64,000 nt of DNA from Streptomyces sp. DG1A-41 (GCF_037055355.1 NZ_CP146350.1:5603001-5667000), one strand, 5' to 3'; positions 17,242 to 27,962 are shown, counted from the first letter of the stretch. The notes: generated by a model from the letters alone, not told the origin. Translations and numbers: made by a program.

Positions 17242-18714
17242 ATGATGAACTCGCAGGCCCTCTCCCGTTGGTTACTGCCGGTGCTGCTCACCGTGCAGTT
17301 CCTCGTCTCCCTCGACATCTCCGTCGTCAACGTCGCGCTGCCCGACATCGACAGCGGACTGCACTTCGACCCCGGCTCCCTGGCCTGGGTCGTCAACGCC
17401 TACGCCCTGACCTTCGGCGGGCTGCTCCTGCTCGGCGGTCGGCTCGCGGACGTGGCCGGGCGGCGCCGGCTGCTGGTGGCCGGGTTCGTCGTGTTCGGCG
17501 TGGCGAGCCTGTTCGGCGGACTCGCCCAGACGCCCGGGCAGTTGATCGCGGCCCGGGCGGCGCAGGGCGTCGGGGCCGCCGCGCTCGCGCCCGTCGCGCT
17601 CGCCCTCATCACGGTCAACTACGCGGAGGGGACGGCCCGTTCGCGCGCCCTGGGGCTGTGGGGTGCCGCAGGGGCGGCCGGGGCTGCGGTCGGCGTGCTG
17701 GCCGGCGGGCTGCTCACCGACTGGGCCGGCTGGCGGTCGGTCATGCTGGTCAACGTGCCTGTCGTGGCCGCCGCCCTCGCCGTCGTACGGCCCGCCGTGC
17801 CCGCCGACGACCGGCCCGGGGACGGCCCGCGGCCCCGGCTGGACCTGGTCGGCGCGCTGCTCGCCACCGCCGGGACCGCGCTGCTCGTGCTCGGGCTGGT
17901 GCGGACCGAGTCCTACGGCTGGACGTCCTGGCCGACCGCCGCAGCGCTGGGCGCCGCGGCGGTGCTGCTCGCCGCGTTCACGGTCACGGAGACGCGGGTA
18001 CGGCAGCCCCTGCTGCGGCTCGGGCTGCTCCGGAGCGGCCCCGTGCTCGCCGCGAACGTCTTCGCGCTGCTGATGTCGGCCGGGCAGTTCGCCGCGTTCT
18101 ACTTCACCTCCCTCTACACGCAGCAGGTGCTCGGCTACGGGCCGACGGCCGCAGGCAGCGCTTTCCTGCCGTTCTGCGTCGGTGTCGTGGCCGGCTCGGT
18201 GATCGCCACCCGTGCGGTCGGCCGGGTCGGCCCCGGCGCCCTGCTGGTGGCGGGCGGGCTGCTCGGCGCCGCCGGGTTCGCCTGGTTCGCGGCGGCGGTG
18301 GCGGTGGACGGCGGCTTCCTGCTCACCGTCCTCGGACCGTCGGTGGTGGCGAGCGTGGGTACCGGCCTGTGCTTCGTCCCGCTCGGGACGGCCGCCACGA
18401 CCGGCGTCCCGGCAGCGGAGACGGGCATGGCGGCCGGACTGCTCAACAGCTCACGGCAGGTGGGCGGTGCGGTGGGGCTCGCGGTGCTGGTCACGGTGGC
18501 GGCGCAGGCCGGGGGCCCGGGAGTGCGAGGGCTGGTCGACGGGTTCTCGGCGGCGTACTGGGTGTCGGCGGGACTGCTGGCGGTGGCGGCCGGGGCGGCC
18601 GGGCTGCTGTACGGGAAGAGGGCGCTGCCCGCGGAAACGCCGGCCGGAGAAAAAACTTCGAAGAAATCCGGGGCGCGTGTCGAATCGGGCGTCTCCCGAT
18701 CGACGCAGGGGTGA
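17242..18714 (+). CDS. MFS drug-efflux transporter (DHA2-like)
   Basis: A 490-residue integral membrane protein with about 14 hydrophobic helices. It carries DHA2 signatures: LDISVVNVALPDI in helix 1, GGRLADVAGRRRLL after helix 2 (motif A) and RAAQGVGAAALAPVALALI (motif B region). Such proteins export antibiotics or dyes using the proton gradient. The ATG at 17242 follows TATACT closely with no clear ribosome-binding site, so the leader is very short. Regulation is probably by the divergent TetR. Confidence 0.9.
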   Translation: MMNSQALSRWLLPVLLTVQFLVSLDISVVNVALPDIDSGLHFDPGSLAWVVNAYALTFGGLLLLGGRLADVAGRRRLLVAGFVVFGVASLFGGLAQTPGQLIAARAAQGVGAAALAPVALALITVNYAEGTARSRALGLWGAAGAAGAAVGVLAGGLLTDWAGWRSVMLVNVPVVAAALAVVRPAVPADDRPGDGPRPRLDLVGALLATAGTALLVLGLVRTESYGWTSWPTAAALGAAAVLLAAFTVTETRVRQPLLRLGLLRSGPVLAANVFALLMSAGQFAAFYFTSLYTQQVLGYGPTAAGSAFLPFCVGVVAGSVIATRAVGRVGPGALLVAGGLLGAAGFAWFAAAVAVDGGFLLTVLGPSVVASVGTGLCFVPLGTAATTGVPAAETGMAAGLLNSSRQVGGAVGLAVLVTVAAQAGGPGVRGLVDGFSAAYWVSAGLLAVAAGAAGLLYGKRALPAETPAGEKTSKKSGARVESGVSRSTQG

Positions 18715-18757
18715 GAGCGAGGAAAGGCCTCGCTCCGCAGAGTGCCGAGGAGTCACC

Positions 18758-19114
18758 ATGCCGCGCTTTCTCACCCTGATCCGCATCGACGAGAAGAACG
18801 CCCCCGCCGAGGGCCCGAGCCCCGAACTCCAGGAGCGGATGGGCAAGCTCCTGGAGGAGATCACCAAGGCCGGCGTCATGCTCGACACGGCCGGGCTCAC
18901 CCCGACCGCGGACGGCAGCCGGGTGACCTGGGAGGGCGGGAAGCTGTCCGTCACCGATGGGCCGTTCACCGAGTCGAAGGAGGTCATCGGCGGCTACTCG
19001 ATCAGCCAGTGCAAGGACAAGGCCGAGGCGATCGAGTGGACCAAGCGGTTCCTGTCCCTGCACGAGGACTACTGGACGATCACCGCGGAGGTCCGGCAGA
19101 TCGCCGAGGGCTGA
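18758..19114 (+). CDS. YCII-related DGPF-domain protein
   Basis: A 118-residue protein with SVTDGPFTESKEVIGGYSI (64-82), the DGPF signature of the YCII-related superfamily, in a dimeric ferredoxin-like fold. GAGGAG precedes the ATG. It sits directly upstream of an ECF42-type sigma factor, and such DGPF proteins are the standard genomic partners of that sigma class. A regulatory or sensing role is inferred from this pairing; no enzymatic activity is established. Confidence 0.88.
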   Translation: MPRFLTLIRIDEKNAPAEGPSPELQERMGKLLEEITKAGVMLDTAGLTPTADGSRVTWEGGKLSVTDGPFTESKEVIGGYSISQCKDKAEAIEWTKRFLSLHEDYWTITAEVRQIAEG

Positions 19115-19162
19115 CCGGTACTGGCTTGGCCGGGAGGCGCCAGGGGTGTCTGATGGTGGGCT

Positions 19163-20620
19163 GTGACCCCGCAGCCCACCGCCGACCCGAGCGGCGCCAT
19201 TGCCGATCCGAGTGGTGCCGCCGCCGATCCGGGCGGCGCCATCGACGGCCCGAGCGGTATCGCCGCCGATCCGAGTGGTGCCGCCGCCGGTCCGAGCGGT
19301 ATCACCGTCGGTCCGGGCGGTGCCGCTGCCGGTCCGAGTGGTGCCGCCGCCGGTCCGGGCGGCACTACCGCCGACCCGAACGGCGCCAACACGGCCATCG
19401 AAACCGTCTTCCGGCTCGAGTCGCCCCGCATCATCGCCGGCGTCGCCCGGGTCGTCCGGGACGTCGGCATCGCCGAGGAACTCGCGCAGGACGCGCTGGT
19501 CGCCGCGCTGGAGCGGTGGCCGCGGGACGGGTTGCCCGACAATCCGGGCGCCTGGCTCATGGCCACCGCCCGCAACCGCGCCGTCGACCTGGTCCGCCGC
19601 CGCGAGAACTACGCCCGCAAGCTGGCGGAGATCGGCCGGGACCTGTCGACGGTGTCTCCACCGGAGGTGCCCGCCGACCCGGACGACATCGACGACGACC
19701 TGCTCCGCCTGGTCTTCACCGCCTGCCACCCGGTCCTGTCCACCGAGACCCGCACCGCCCTCACCCTGCGCCTCCTCGGCGGCCTCACCACGGCCGAGAT
19801 CGCCCGCGCGTTCCTGGTCCCCGAGCCGACCGTCGCACAGCGCATCGTCCGCGCCAAACGCACCCTGGCCACGAGGAACATCGCCTTCGAGGTGCCCTAC
19901 GGCCCCGACCGCGAGGCCCGCCTCGGCTCGGTCCTCGACGTCATCTACCTCGTCTTCAACGAGGGATACGCCGCCACGGCCGGCGAGGACTGGCTCCGCC
20001 CGTCCCTGTGCGAGGACGCCCTGCGCCTTGCCCGGGTGCTCTCTGCCCTCATGCCGAAGGAACCCGAGGTGCACGGCCTGACCGCGCTCCTGGAGTTCCA
20101 GGCGTCCCGCACGGCGGCCCGCACGGGCCCCTCGGGCGAACCCGTCCTCCTCAAGGACCAGCACCGCGCCCGCTGGAACCGCATGCTCATCGCCCGTGGC
20201 ATCACCGCGCTGGGCAGGGCAGAGGCCACCTCCTCCGGCGCCCCGGGCCCGTACCTCCTTCAGGCCGCCATCGCCGCCTGCCACGCGCACGCGTACACCT
20301 ACGAGGAGACCGACTGGTCCCGCATCGCTACCCTGTACGGCCTGCTGGCCGCCCGCTCCCCGTCCCCGGTCGTGCAACTGAACCGCGCGGTGGCCGTCTC
20401 GATGGCCGACGGCCCGGGCCCGGCCCTGGCCCTCGTCGACGCCCTGACGGACGACCCCGCCCTGCGCGACTACCACTTGCTGCCCAGCGTGCGAGGCGAC
20501 CTGCTGTCCCGCCTCGGCCGCACGACGGAGGCCCGGGCGGAGTTCGAACGGGCGGCGTCGCTGACGCGCAACGAACGGGAACGGGAACTGCTGCTGGGAC
20601 GGGCGGCGGAGCAGGTCTGA
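19163..20620 (+). CDS. ECF42-type RNA polymerase sigma factor with repeat-rich N-terminus
   Basis: 485 residues from a GTG. Residues 1 to about 75 are an imperfect seven-residue repeat (ADPSGAA/AGPSGAA-like). Sigma region 2 follows (FRLESPRIIAGVARVVRDVG...AWLMATARNRAVDLVRRREN), then region 4 (LTLRLLGGLTTAEIARAFLV...IVRAKRTL). The long C-terminal helical extension (about 260-485, including LNRAVAVSMADGPGPALALVD and LLSRLGRTTEARAEFERA) is TPR-like and typical of ECF42. No anti-sigma gene is adjacent; the DGPF-protein gene lies 48 bp upstream. The true start could lie nearer residue 75. Confidence 0.9.
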   Translation: MTPQPTADPSGAIADPSGAAADPGGAIDGPSGIAADPSGAAAGPSGITVGPGGAAAGPSGAAAGPGGTTADPNGANTAIETVFRLESPRIIAGVARVVRDVGIAEELAQDALVAALERWPRDGLPDNPGAWLMATARNRAVDLVRRRENYARKLAEIGRDLSTVSPPEVPADPDDIDDDLLRLVFTACHPVLSTETRTALTLRLLGGLTTAEIARAFLVPEPTVAQRIVRAKRTLATRNIAFEVPYGPDREARLGSVLDVIYLVFNEGYAATAGEDWLRPSLCEDALRLARVLSALMPKEPEVHGLTALLEFQASRTAARTGPSGEPVLLKDQHRARWNRMLIARGITALGRAEATSSGAPGPYLLQAAIAACHAHAYTYEETDWSRIATLYGLLAARSPSPVVQLNRAVAVSMADGPGPALALVDALTDDPALRDYHLLPSVRGDLLSRLGRTTEARAEFERAASLTRNERERELLLGRAAEQV

Positions 20621-20630
20621 CGGTTCCCGC

Positions 20631-21794
20631 CTAGGCGGGGTGCCCGATGAGCATCGCCGGTGCTCCCGCCACCCGGGTCAGGAACACCGTGGCCGAGTGC
20701 CGGCCCTGGGGCTTGACCTTCCTGCGGAGCTCCTCCGGCTCGACCGCCGAGCCCCGCTTCTTCACGGTCAGATTGCCGACCTCCCGCTCCCGCAGCAGGG
20801 CCTTCAGCTTCTTGACGTTGAAGGGGAGATGGTCGGTGATCTCGTAGGCGGTGGCATACGGGGTGGGGTGCAGTGCGTCGGCCGTGACGTACGCGATGGT
20901 CGCGTCGAGCAGTCCGCCGCCGACCTCGTCGGCCACCTCGGCGACGAGGTGGGCCCGGATGACGGCGCCGTCGGGCTCGTACAGGTAACGGCCGGGCGGG
21001 CGGACCTCCGGGTCGGGCAGGCCGCGGGAGAGCAGGGTGCGCGGACCCGGCAGCAGGGTGGCCCGTACCGCCCCGGGCGCGGTGCCGAACCACAGCACCG
21101 CCTCCTTCACGTCGCCGCCGTCGGAGATCCACTCGGCCTCGGCGTCCTCCGGTACCGCCTCGTGCGGGATGCCGGGCGCGATCTTCAACGCGGCGGCGCG
21201 AGGGGCGCGGCGGGCTGCGGAAACGGCCCAGGACAGGGGTGGTGAGTACGCCTCGGGGTCGAAGATGCGGCCCCGGCCGCCGCGCCTGGCCGGGTCGACG
21301 AACACGGCGTCGTAACCGGCCGTGTCCACCTCCGTGACATCCGCCTCCCGCACCTCGATCAGGCCGGCCAGCCCCAGCGCCTGGGCGTTGGCCCGCGCCG
21401 CCGCGGCCGTCGACGGGTCCCGGTCGACGGCCAGGACCCGGATCCCGGCCCGGGCCAGCGCGATCGCGTCACCGCCGATGCCGCAGCACAGGTCGGCGAC
21501 CGAGGCCACGCCCGACTCCGCGAGCCGTCGCGCCCGGTAGGCCGCCACGCTCGCCCGGGTCGACTGCTCCACCCCGTTCGGCGTGAAGAACATCCGTCCC
21601 GCGTCCTCGGCCCCGAACTTCACCACCGCCCGCTGCCGCAGCCGCGCCTGGCCCAGCGCCGCCGACACCAGCTCGGCGGGGTGCTCGCGACGCAGCCGGG
21701 TCGCGACGGCCAGTTCCCGCGCCGGATCGGTGTCCCGCACCTCGTCGAGGAGGGCGCGGCCTTCGGGAGTGAGGAGGAGGGCGAGGTCGTTCAC
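20631..21794 (-). CDS. Class I SAM-dependent methyltransferase, THUMP-like C-terminus
   Basis: 387 residues from the GTG at 21794 (VNDLALLLTPEGRALLDEV). The SAM-binding motif I is DLCCGIGGDAIALA (101-114); the acidic residue ending strand 2 is VLAVDRDP. AVFVDPARRGGRGRIFDPE occupies the motif IV position, as in RNA or protein methylases. The C-terminal part (FNVKKLKALLREREVGNLTV, KKRGSAVEPEEL) matches the THUMP-like domain family, suggesting an RNA substrate. The frame stays open upstream to 22331, but that part is low-complexity Pro/Arg sequence and is not included. It converges on the ECF sigma gene, whose stop is 10 bp away. Confidence 0.85.
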   Translation of the reverse strand: MNDLALLLTPEGRALLDEVRDTDPARELAVATRLRREHPAELVSAALGQARLRQRAVVKFGAEDAGRMFFTPNGVEQSTRASVAAYRARRLAESGVASVADLCCGIGGDAIALARAGIRVLAVDRDPSTAAAARANAQALGLAGLIEVREADVTEVDTAGYDAVFVDPARRGGRGRIFDPEAYSPPLSWAVSAARRAPRAAALKIAPGIPHEAVPEDAEAEWISDGGDVKEAVLWFGTAPGAVRATLLPGPRTLLSRGLPDPEVRPPGRYLYEPDGAVIRAHLVAEVADEVGGGLLDATIAYVTADALHPTPYATAYEITDHLPFNVKKLKALLREREVGNLTVKKRGSAVEPEELRRKVKPQGRHSATVFLTRVAGAPAMLIGHPA

Positions 21795-22209
21795 CGGCTC
21801 ATTGTCGGCCACGGGTGGTGTGGGCGTTGGGTGCGGTGTGGCGGTGGGCGGTTTGGTCTGGGGTGCGGGCCGGTCCAGATGTGGGGGTGAGGAAGGGGCA
21901 GGGCCCGGCACGCCGGTCGGTGCGGGGCCGGGCGTCGGGCGACGGCTCTTGGTCCGCGGGGCGTCCTCCGCTCCGGTTGCGCCGGGAGCGGCGCCGGCTC
22001 CGGCATCCTGCGGCGCCGCCGGAACAGGGCGGCCGACCCGGTGGTCCGTCGTGTCGCGGAGGTCGGCCCGGCCCGGGGCCGGGCCGGCCGGCGTGGTCCG
22101 TCCGCGTGCGCGCGGAGCCGGGCCCTGTGTGAGCCACTCGGTGGATGGTGCGCCGTCGGTCGCGGTGTCGGGGCCGATCCGGGAAGGCCGGCTGCGAGGA
22201 TCCCGCACC
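21795..22209. other. Intergenic region, no gene identified
   Basis: A 415-bp gap between the divergent methyltransferase and deacetylase genes. It is extremely GC-rich and open in several frames, but the predicted products are low-complexity Pro/Arg/Gly sequences with no ribosome-binding site or recognisable family. No repeat, tRNA or convincing promoter was found. Confidence 0.5.
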
Positions 22210-23132
22210 ATGCGAGCAGTCGTACAAAATAACAAAAGCCGGGCATCTGGCGGTGTGCGGATCGGCATCGCCGTGCTCGCCCTCGCCGCCGTCGCCTCGG
22301 GCTGCGCGCAGGGCGACAACGGCCGGATCACCCCGGCCGGCGGCCAGCAGCCCCTCGACGCGCCCCCGGCACGCGCCCTCGACTCCTACGCCTCCAAGCT
22401 GCGCGCCGCGCACGCCGCCCGGGTCGTCGCCGCACAGCGCTGGGGGCTGAAGAGGGTTCCCCTGGGCGCCCCGCCGGCCCCGCGAAGAAGCCGAGCATCA
22501 GGACCCGCGAGGGCTTCGAGGTGGACGGCCACCGGAGACTGAACCTGCCGCCCGTCTTCACCACGGTCCCCACCAAGGACAAGGTCGTCTTCCTCACCAT
22601 CGACGACGGCGCCGAGAAGGACCCGGCGTTCCTGCGGATGATGAACGAGCTGAAGATCCCGTACAGCGCCTTCCTCAGTGGCTACCTGATCAAGGACGAC
22701 TACCGCTACTTCGAGAAGATGCAGGACGGCGGCGTGGTCCTGAACAACCACACCCTCCGCCACCGCTCCATGCGGGGCCTGTCGTACCGCGCGCAGATGC
22801 GCGAGATCTGCGGCATGCAACGCCTCATCGAAAAGCGCTACGGCAAGCGCCCGACGCTCTTCCGCCCGCCCTTCGGCAGCTACGACAGGACGACCCTGCG
22901 CGCCGCCAAGGCCTGCGGCATCGAGTACGTGCCCCTCTGGAACGAGGAGGTCTTCGCCGACCGCTGGGAGTACCGCGAGTGGGACCGGAGACTGCACCCG
23001 GGTGACATCGTCCTCACCCACTTCCGCGGCCGCGGCCAGTGGCGGGGCACGATGCCCGACATGATCCGCCGCTTCCTGAACGAGGTCACGGCCGAGGGGT
23101 ACGCGGTGGCGCGGCTGGAGGACTACCTGTGA
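22210..23132 (+). pseudogene. Polysaccharide deacetylase lipoprotein, frameshifted
   Basis: Starts at the ATG at 22210 (MRAVVQNNKSRASGG), with a lipoprotein-type leader ending VASGCAQGD. The first about 90 codons (to LKRVPLGAPPAP) and the NodB domain lie in different frames. One base lost near 22481-22485 (CCCCGCGAAG) explains the break, and correction gives about 307 residues. The deacetylase motifs are FLTIDDGAEKDP (metal/catalytic Asp pair), NNHTLRHRSM (HxxxH) and RPPFGSYD. It would deacetylate cell-wall or extracellular polysaccharide. Its stop overlaps the start of a paralogue (GTGA). Confidence 0.82.
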
Positions 23133-23875
23133 GGCGGTGGTCGCCGGCCGCCGTGGTCTGCGCCGGGGTGATCCTGCTGGCCGGCTGCGCCGGGGGCGCG
23201 GGGGAGCGGGCGGGAGCGGACGGCCGGGGCCAGTCCCCGACGCACGCGTCGAGCGCCGTCCGCGGGCCGGACCGCGGCGACCGAGGCGGTCTCCCGTCCG
23301 TCGTGGACCGCGTCCGCACCCGCGACCGGGTGGTCTTCCTGACCTACGACGACGGCGCCGAGCGCGACCCCCGCTTCGTCGGCCTCGTCCGCGAACGGCG
23401 GCTTCCGGTCAGCATGTTCCTCACGGACAGCGTCGTAGGGCCCGGTTACGGCCACTTCGCCCGCCTGCGCGCGGTCGGCGCGTCCATCCAGAACCACACC
23501 CTCGACCACCCGGCCCTGCGCGGCCTGCCCTACGCCGGCCAGCGCGCCGAGATCTGCGGCCAGCAGCACAAACTCCGCTCCCGCTTCGGCGTCCGCCCCC
23601 GCCTCTTCCGCCCGCCCTACGGCACCTACGACACGACGACCCTGCACGCCGCCGCCGACTGCGGCATCACGGCGGTCGTCCTCTGGCGCGCGTCCCTGGG
23701 GGCCGACGGCGATCTGACCTACACCCGCGGCGAGCCCGCCCTGCGCCCCGGCGACATCGTCTCCGTCCCGTCGGGCGAACCCGCGTCCCTGACCCTGACG
23801 GAACGGACGGTACGGCTGCTGCGCGAGATCGAGGGACGGGGGCTGCGGGTGGGGCGGCTGGAGGACTACCTGTGA
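23129..23875 (+). CDS. Polysaccharide deacetylase lipoprotein (paralogue)
   Basis: 248 residues from a GTG overlapping the previous stop. The lipobox ILLAGC gives a mature lipoprotein after about 20 residues. The NodB domain contains FLTYDDGAERDP, QNHTLDHPAL and RPPYGTYD, and ends GLRVGRLEDYL, nearly identical to the end of the upstream gene (YAVARLEDYL). The two are clearly tandem duplicates. It is extracytoplasmic and probably acts on peptidoglycan or another N-acetylated polymer. A GC hairpin follows the stop at once. Confidence 0.88.
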   Translation: MRRWSPAAVVCAGVILLAGCAGGAGERAGADGRGQSPTHASSAVRGPDRGDRGGLPSVVDRVRTRDRVVFLTYDDGAERDPRFVGLVRERRLPVSMFLTDSVVGPGYGHFARLRAVGASIQNHTLDHPALRGLPYAGQRAEICGQQHKLRSRFGVRPRLFRPPYGTYDTTTLHAAADCGITAVVLWRASLGADGDLTYTRGEPALRPGDIVSVPSGEPASLTLTERTVRLLREIEGRGLRVGRLEDYL

Positions 23876-23891
23876 GGGGGCGCCAGCCCCC
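23876..23891 (+). terminator. GC hairpin after deacetylase pair
   Basis: GGGGGC-GCCA-GCCCCC begins at the base after the stop codon. It is a short perfect stem with no T-run, a common streptomycete terminator form. Confidence 0.5.
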
Positions 23892-23969
23892 GGAGGGCGG
23901 GACACCGACGCCGGGTGCCCAGCACAAACGTACGCCGACCCGACTCCATGGCCGACGCGCCGAGGGCGA

Positions 23970-23996
23970 TTGGCACTCCGCTTGACCGAGTGCTAA
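23970..23996. promoter_or_regulatory. CIRCE operator 1 (HrcA site)
   Basis: TTGGCACTC-N9-GAGTGCTAA matches the CIRCE inverted repeat TTAGCACTC-N9-GAGTGCTAA with one change. Its spacer contains TTGACC (23983-23988), a -35 element, with CATAGT/TAGTCT about 15-17 bp downstream as the -10. HrcA bound here would block polymerase at the groES-groEL promoter. Confidence 0.92.
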
Positions 23997-24016
23997 TCGC
24001 AGTCATAGTCTCGGCT

Positions 24017-24043
24017 CTGGCACTCCCCACCGGAGAGTGCCAA
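24017..24043. promoter_or_regulatory. CIRCE operator 2 (HrcA site)
   Basis: CTGGCACTC-N9-GAGTGCCAA is a second, slightly more degenerate CIRCE element. It begins 47 bp after the start of the first and lies in the untranslated leader of groES. Dual CIRCE sites are typical of streptomycete groESL1 operons. Confidence 0.88.
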
Positions 24044-24142
24044 CACAGCGACGGGCAGGTCCGGCACCCGCGACGACGGATCCACCTGGTCGCCACCTCA
24101 GACAGTTAACCCCGTGAGATCTCCGAAGGGGGAGGTCGGATC

Positions 24143-24451
24143 GTGACGACCACCAGCTCCAAGGTTGCCATCAAGCCGCTCGAGGACCGCATCGTGGTCC
24201 AGCCGCTCGACGCCGAGCAGACCACCGCCTCTGGCCTGGTCATCCCGGACACCGCCAAGGAGAAGCCCCAGGAGGGCGTTGTCCTGGCCGTGGGCCCGGG
24301 CCGCTTCGAGGACGGCAACCGTCTTCCGCTCGACGTCTCCGTCGGCGACGTCGTGCTCTACAGCAAGTACGGCGGCACCGAGGTGAAGTACAACGGCGAG
24401 GAGTACCTCGTCCTCTCGGCCCGCGACGTTCTCGCGATCATCGAGAAGTAG
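24143..24451 (+). CDS. groES: Co-chaperonin GroES
   Basis: 102 residues from a [24 protein letters not shown] is the signature start, interrupted for length at [18 protein letters not shown]; the latter contains the mobile loop that docks on Gro[23 protein letters not shown] completes the fold, broken here as [15 protein letters not shown] at its end. It forms the heptameric lid. It is controlled by two CIRCE operators and followed by groEL1 117 bp downstream. Confidence 0.97.
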   Translation: MTTTSSKVAIKPLEDRIVVQPLDAEQTTASGLVIPDTAKEKPQEGVVLAVGPGRFEDGNRLPLDVSVGDVVLYSKYGGTEVKYNGEEYLVLSARDVLAIIEK

Positions 24452-24537
24452 TTCACCCCAAGCACATTGCTTTCAGCTGCGCCCCTGGCCCCCCGCGATC
24501 GATAAGAAGCCGGGCGCCCGGGGCGCAGTGCCGTTAA

Positions 24538-26193
<1,656 letters not shown>

Positions 26194-26210
26194 GGCACCG
26201 ACCTCGCGGC

Positions 26211-26249
26211 AGAAGCCCCCGTCCCGCCTCGTGCGGAACGGGGGCTTCT
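26211..26249. terminator. Strong terminator after groEL1
   Basis: A 17-bp stem, AGAAGCCCCCGTCCCGC with GCGGAACGGGGGCTTCT (one G:T pair), closes a CTCGT loop 18 bp after the groEL1 stop and is followed by CTCCCTT. It lies between convergent genes and is nearly symmetrical, so it probably serves both strands. Confidence 0.88.
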
Positions 26250-26268
26250 CCCTTAGGTCCTGCGCGGC

Positions 26269-26976
26269 TCACAACTCCAGTGGCTCCAGCGCCCCGAGCT
26301 GCTGCATCAGCCCCAGCCGGTCGTACTGCCACCAGCCCTCGGCGAGCTTGCCGTCCGGCGTGCAGCGGTGGATGGTCGTCCCGGTCATGGTGACGTCCTT
26401 CCCGGTCGGCGGGATCCCGAGGAAGTCGCCCTTGTGCCTGCCGTGGAAGGTCCACCGGGTGCAGACCCGGTCTCCCTGGGCGAGCTGGTCGTCGATCGTG
26501 AACGAGAAGTCGAACCCGCCCCGCCACACCTCCACCTCGCGCCGCACCGCGTCCAGCCCGATGACGTCCTGCGCATTGGCTGGATCGTGGTCGTGGTAGC
26601 CCTCGATGAACACGTCGTTGAACGCGGGCGCCGCACCCTGCCCGGGCGCCAGCTCGAAGAACCTGCGCGCGGTGGCCGAGTTCAGCTGCTCGTCCCGCAC
26701 CACGTCCAGGTCCGTGAACGTCGGCGTCTCGTCGCAGAGCGCCACCATCTCCTGGAAGATCCGGTCGGTCTCCGGGAGCTCGGAGTTCCGCATCGCCTCC
26801 TCGTACGACGGGAACTCCACGATCTCGACGATGTGCGAGGCGTCGGCCCGGTCCTTCGCCACCACACTGTGCGTAGCGGTCCGCTTCCCCTTGGTCTGCT
26901 CGACCCACGTGTCCATCAGCCGGTTCATCTCGTCGAGCCGGCTGGTCCTGCATTCGATGAGCTGTACGAAGGTCAT
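26269..26976 (-). CDS. Two-domain protein: ABM-like plus SnoaL-like
   Basis: 235 residues. The first about 105 (MTFVQLIECRTSRLDEMNRL...SHIVEIVEFPSYEEAMRNSE) look like a ferredoxin-like (ABM-type) domain. The second (about 108-235, FNDVFIEGYHDHDPANAQ...DFSFTIDDQLAQGDRVCTRW, HKGDFLGIPPTGKDV) is a SnoaL/NTF2-like polyketide-cyclase-type domain. SnoaL-like proteins bind small hydrophobic ligands and may or may not be enzymes. The substrate is unknown and there is no biosynthetic cluster around it. Convergent with groEL1 across a shared terminator. Confidence 0.8.
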   Translation of the reverse strand: MTFVQLIECRTSRLDEMNRLMDTWVEQTKGKRTATHSVVAKDRADASHIVEIVEFPSYEEAMRNSELPETDRIFQEMVALCDETPTFTDLDVVRDEQLNSATARRFFELAPGQGAAPAFNDVFIEGYHDHDPANAQDVIGLDAVRREVEVWRGGFDFSFTIDDQLAQGDRVCTRWTFHGRHKGDFLGIPPTGKDVTMTGTTIHRCTPDGKLAEGWWQYDRLGLMQQLGALEPLEL

Positions 26977-27188
26977 GGCCTCGCCTCCGGCCCCCCTGGT
27001 TCCGGCTGAGCACCTTCATTGTCCCAGCGGGAGCCGGCCGTCGCCTCCCGGCACCTCGGCACCACGACGGCATGCGCCGGCGGCGGAAGCGGGGCCGCAC
27101 CCGCCGCCGGGGAGCAGGATCGTGCCCCTCTCCGCCACGGCCCGCCCGGGCGCCCGGAACGACGAAACCGGACCCGTTCCCAAGGCGC

Positions 27189-27962
27189 CTACCGCGGCCC
27201 GTACTTCCGCCCCGTCCTGGACGAGACAGCCCCGAGCATCCCGCGCGGCACCAGCTTCGCCGCCCCCATCAGCGCCTTGTAGCGCGGGTCCGGGATGGAC
27301 AGCGTCTTGCCGCGTGCCAGGTCGTGCAGTGCCGCCGCCACCAGCTTGTCCGCGTCGAGCCACATCCAGCCCGGGATGTTGTCCGTGCCCATGCCGGCCC
27401 GCTCGTGGAACTCGGTGCGCACGAAGCCGGGACAGAGCGCCATGAGCCGTACGCCGCTGCCGGCCAGGTCGCGCGCGGCGCCCTGGGAGAACTGCACGAC
27501 CCAGGCCTTGGACGCGCCGTAGGTCCCCCGCGGGACGAACGCGGCCACCGACGCGACATTCACGACCCCGCCGCGGCCGCGCTCCCTCATGGCCTCCGTC
27601 GCCGCCGACGTCAGCCGCAGCACCGCCTCGCAGTGCACCTTCAGCATCCGCAGCTCATCGGCCATGGGGACGTCGAGATAGCGGCCCTTGTTGGCGAAGC
27701 CGGCGTTGTTGATCAGCAGGTCGACGGGGTTCTTGCGGTCGCCCAGCCGGTCGGCCACCGACTCGATGCCCTTGTCCTCGGCGAGGTCGGCCGTCAGTAC
27801 CTCCGCCTCGATGCCGTGCCGGTCGTGCAGCTCGGTCGCCTGCTCCCGGAGCCGTTTGGTGTCGCGGGCCACCAGCACGAGGTTGTGCCCGTCCGCCGCC
27901 AGTCGCCGCGCGAACGCGGCCCCGATGCCTGCCGTCGATCCCGTAATCAGAGCCGTTGTCAT
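27189..27962 (-). CDS. Short-chain dehydrogenase/reductase
   Basis: 257 residues of classical SDR. The NAD(P)-binding TGSTAGIG is at 7-14, NNAG at 85-88, and the catalytic Ser138, Tyr148 and Lys152 (YGASK) are all present. Arg after the glycine motif (VARDTKRL) favours NADPH. A ketoreductase or alcohol dehydrogenase is likely; the substrate is not inferable. No tight operon partner; 27010-27188 holds nothing recognisable. Confidence 0.9.
   Translation of the reverse strand: MTTALITGSTAGIGAAFARRLAADGHNLVLVARDTKRLREQATELHDRHGIEAEVLTADLAEDKGIESVADRLGDRKNPVDLLINNAGFANKGRYLDVPMADELRMLKVHCEAVLRLTSAATEAMRERGRGGVVNVASVAAFVPRGTYGASKAWVVQFSQGAARDLAGSGVRLMALCPGFVRTEFHERAGMGTDNIPGWMWLDADKLVAAALHDLARGKTLSIPDPRYKALMGAAKLVPRGMLGAVSSRTGRKYGPR

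Noticed and set aside
21795..22331. N-terminal extension of the methyltransferase or an extra Pro-rich protein
   Set aside because: The frame is open but low-complexity, without a ribosome-binding site, and it runs into the divergent deacetylase gene.
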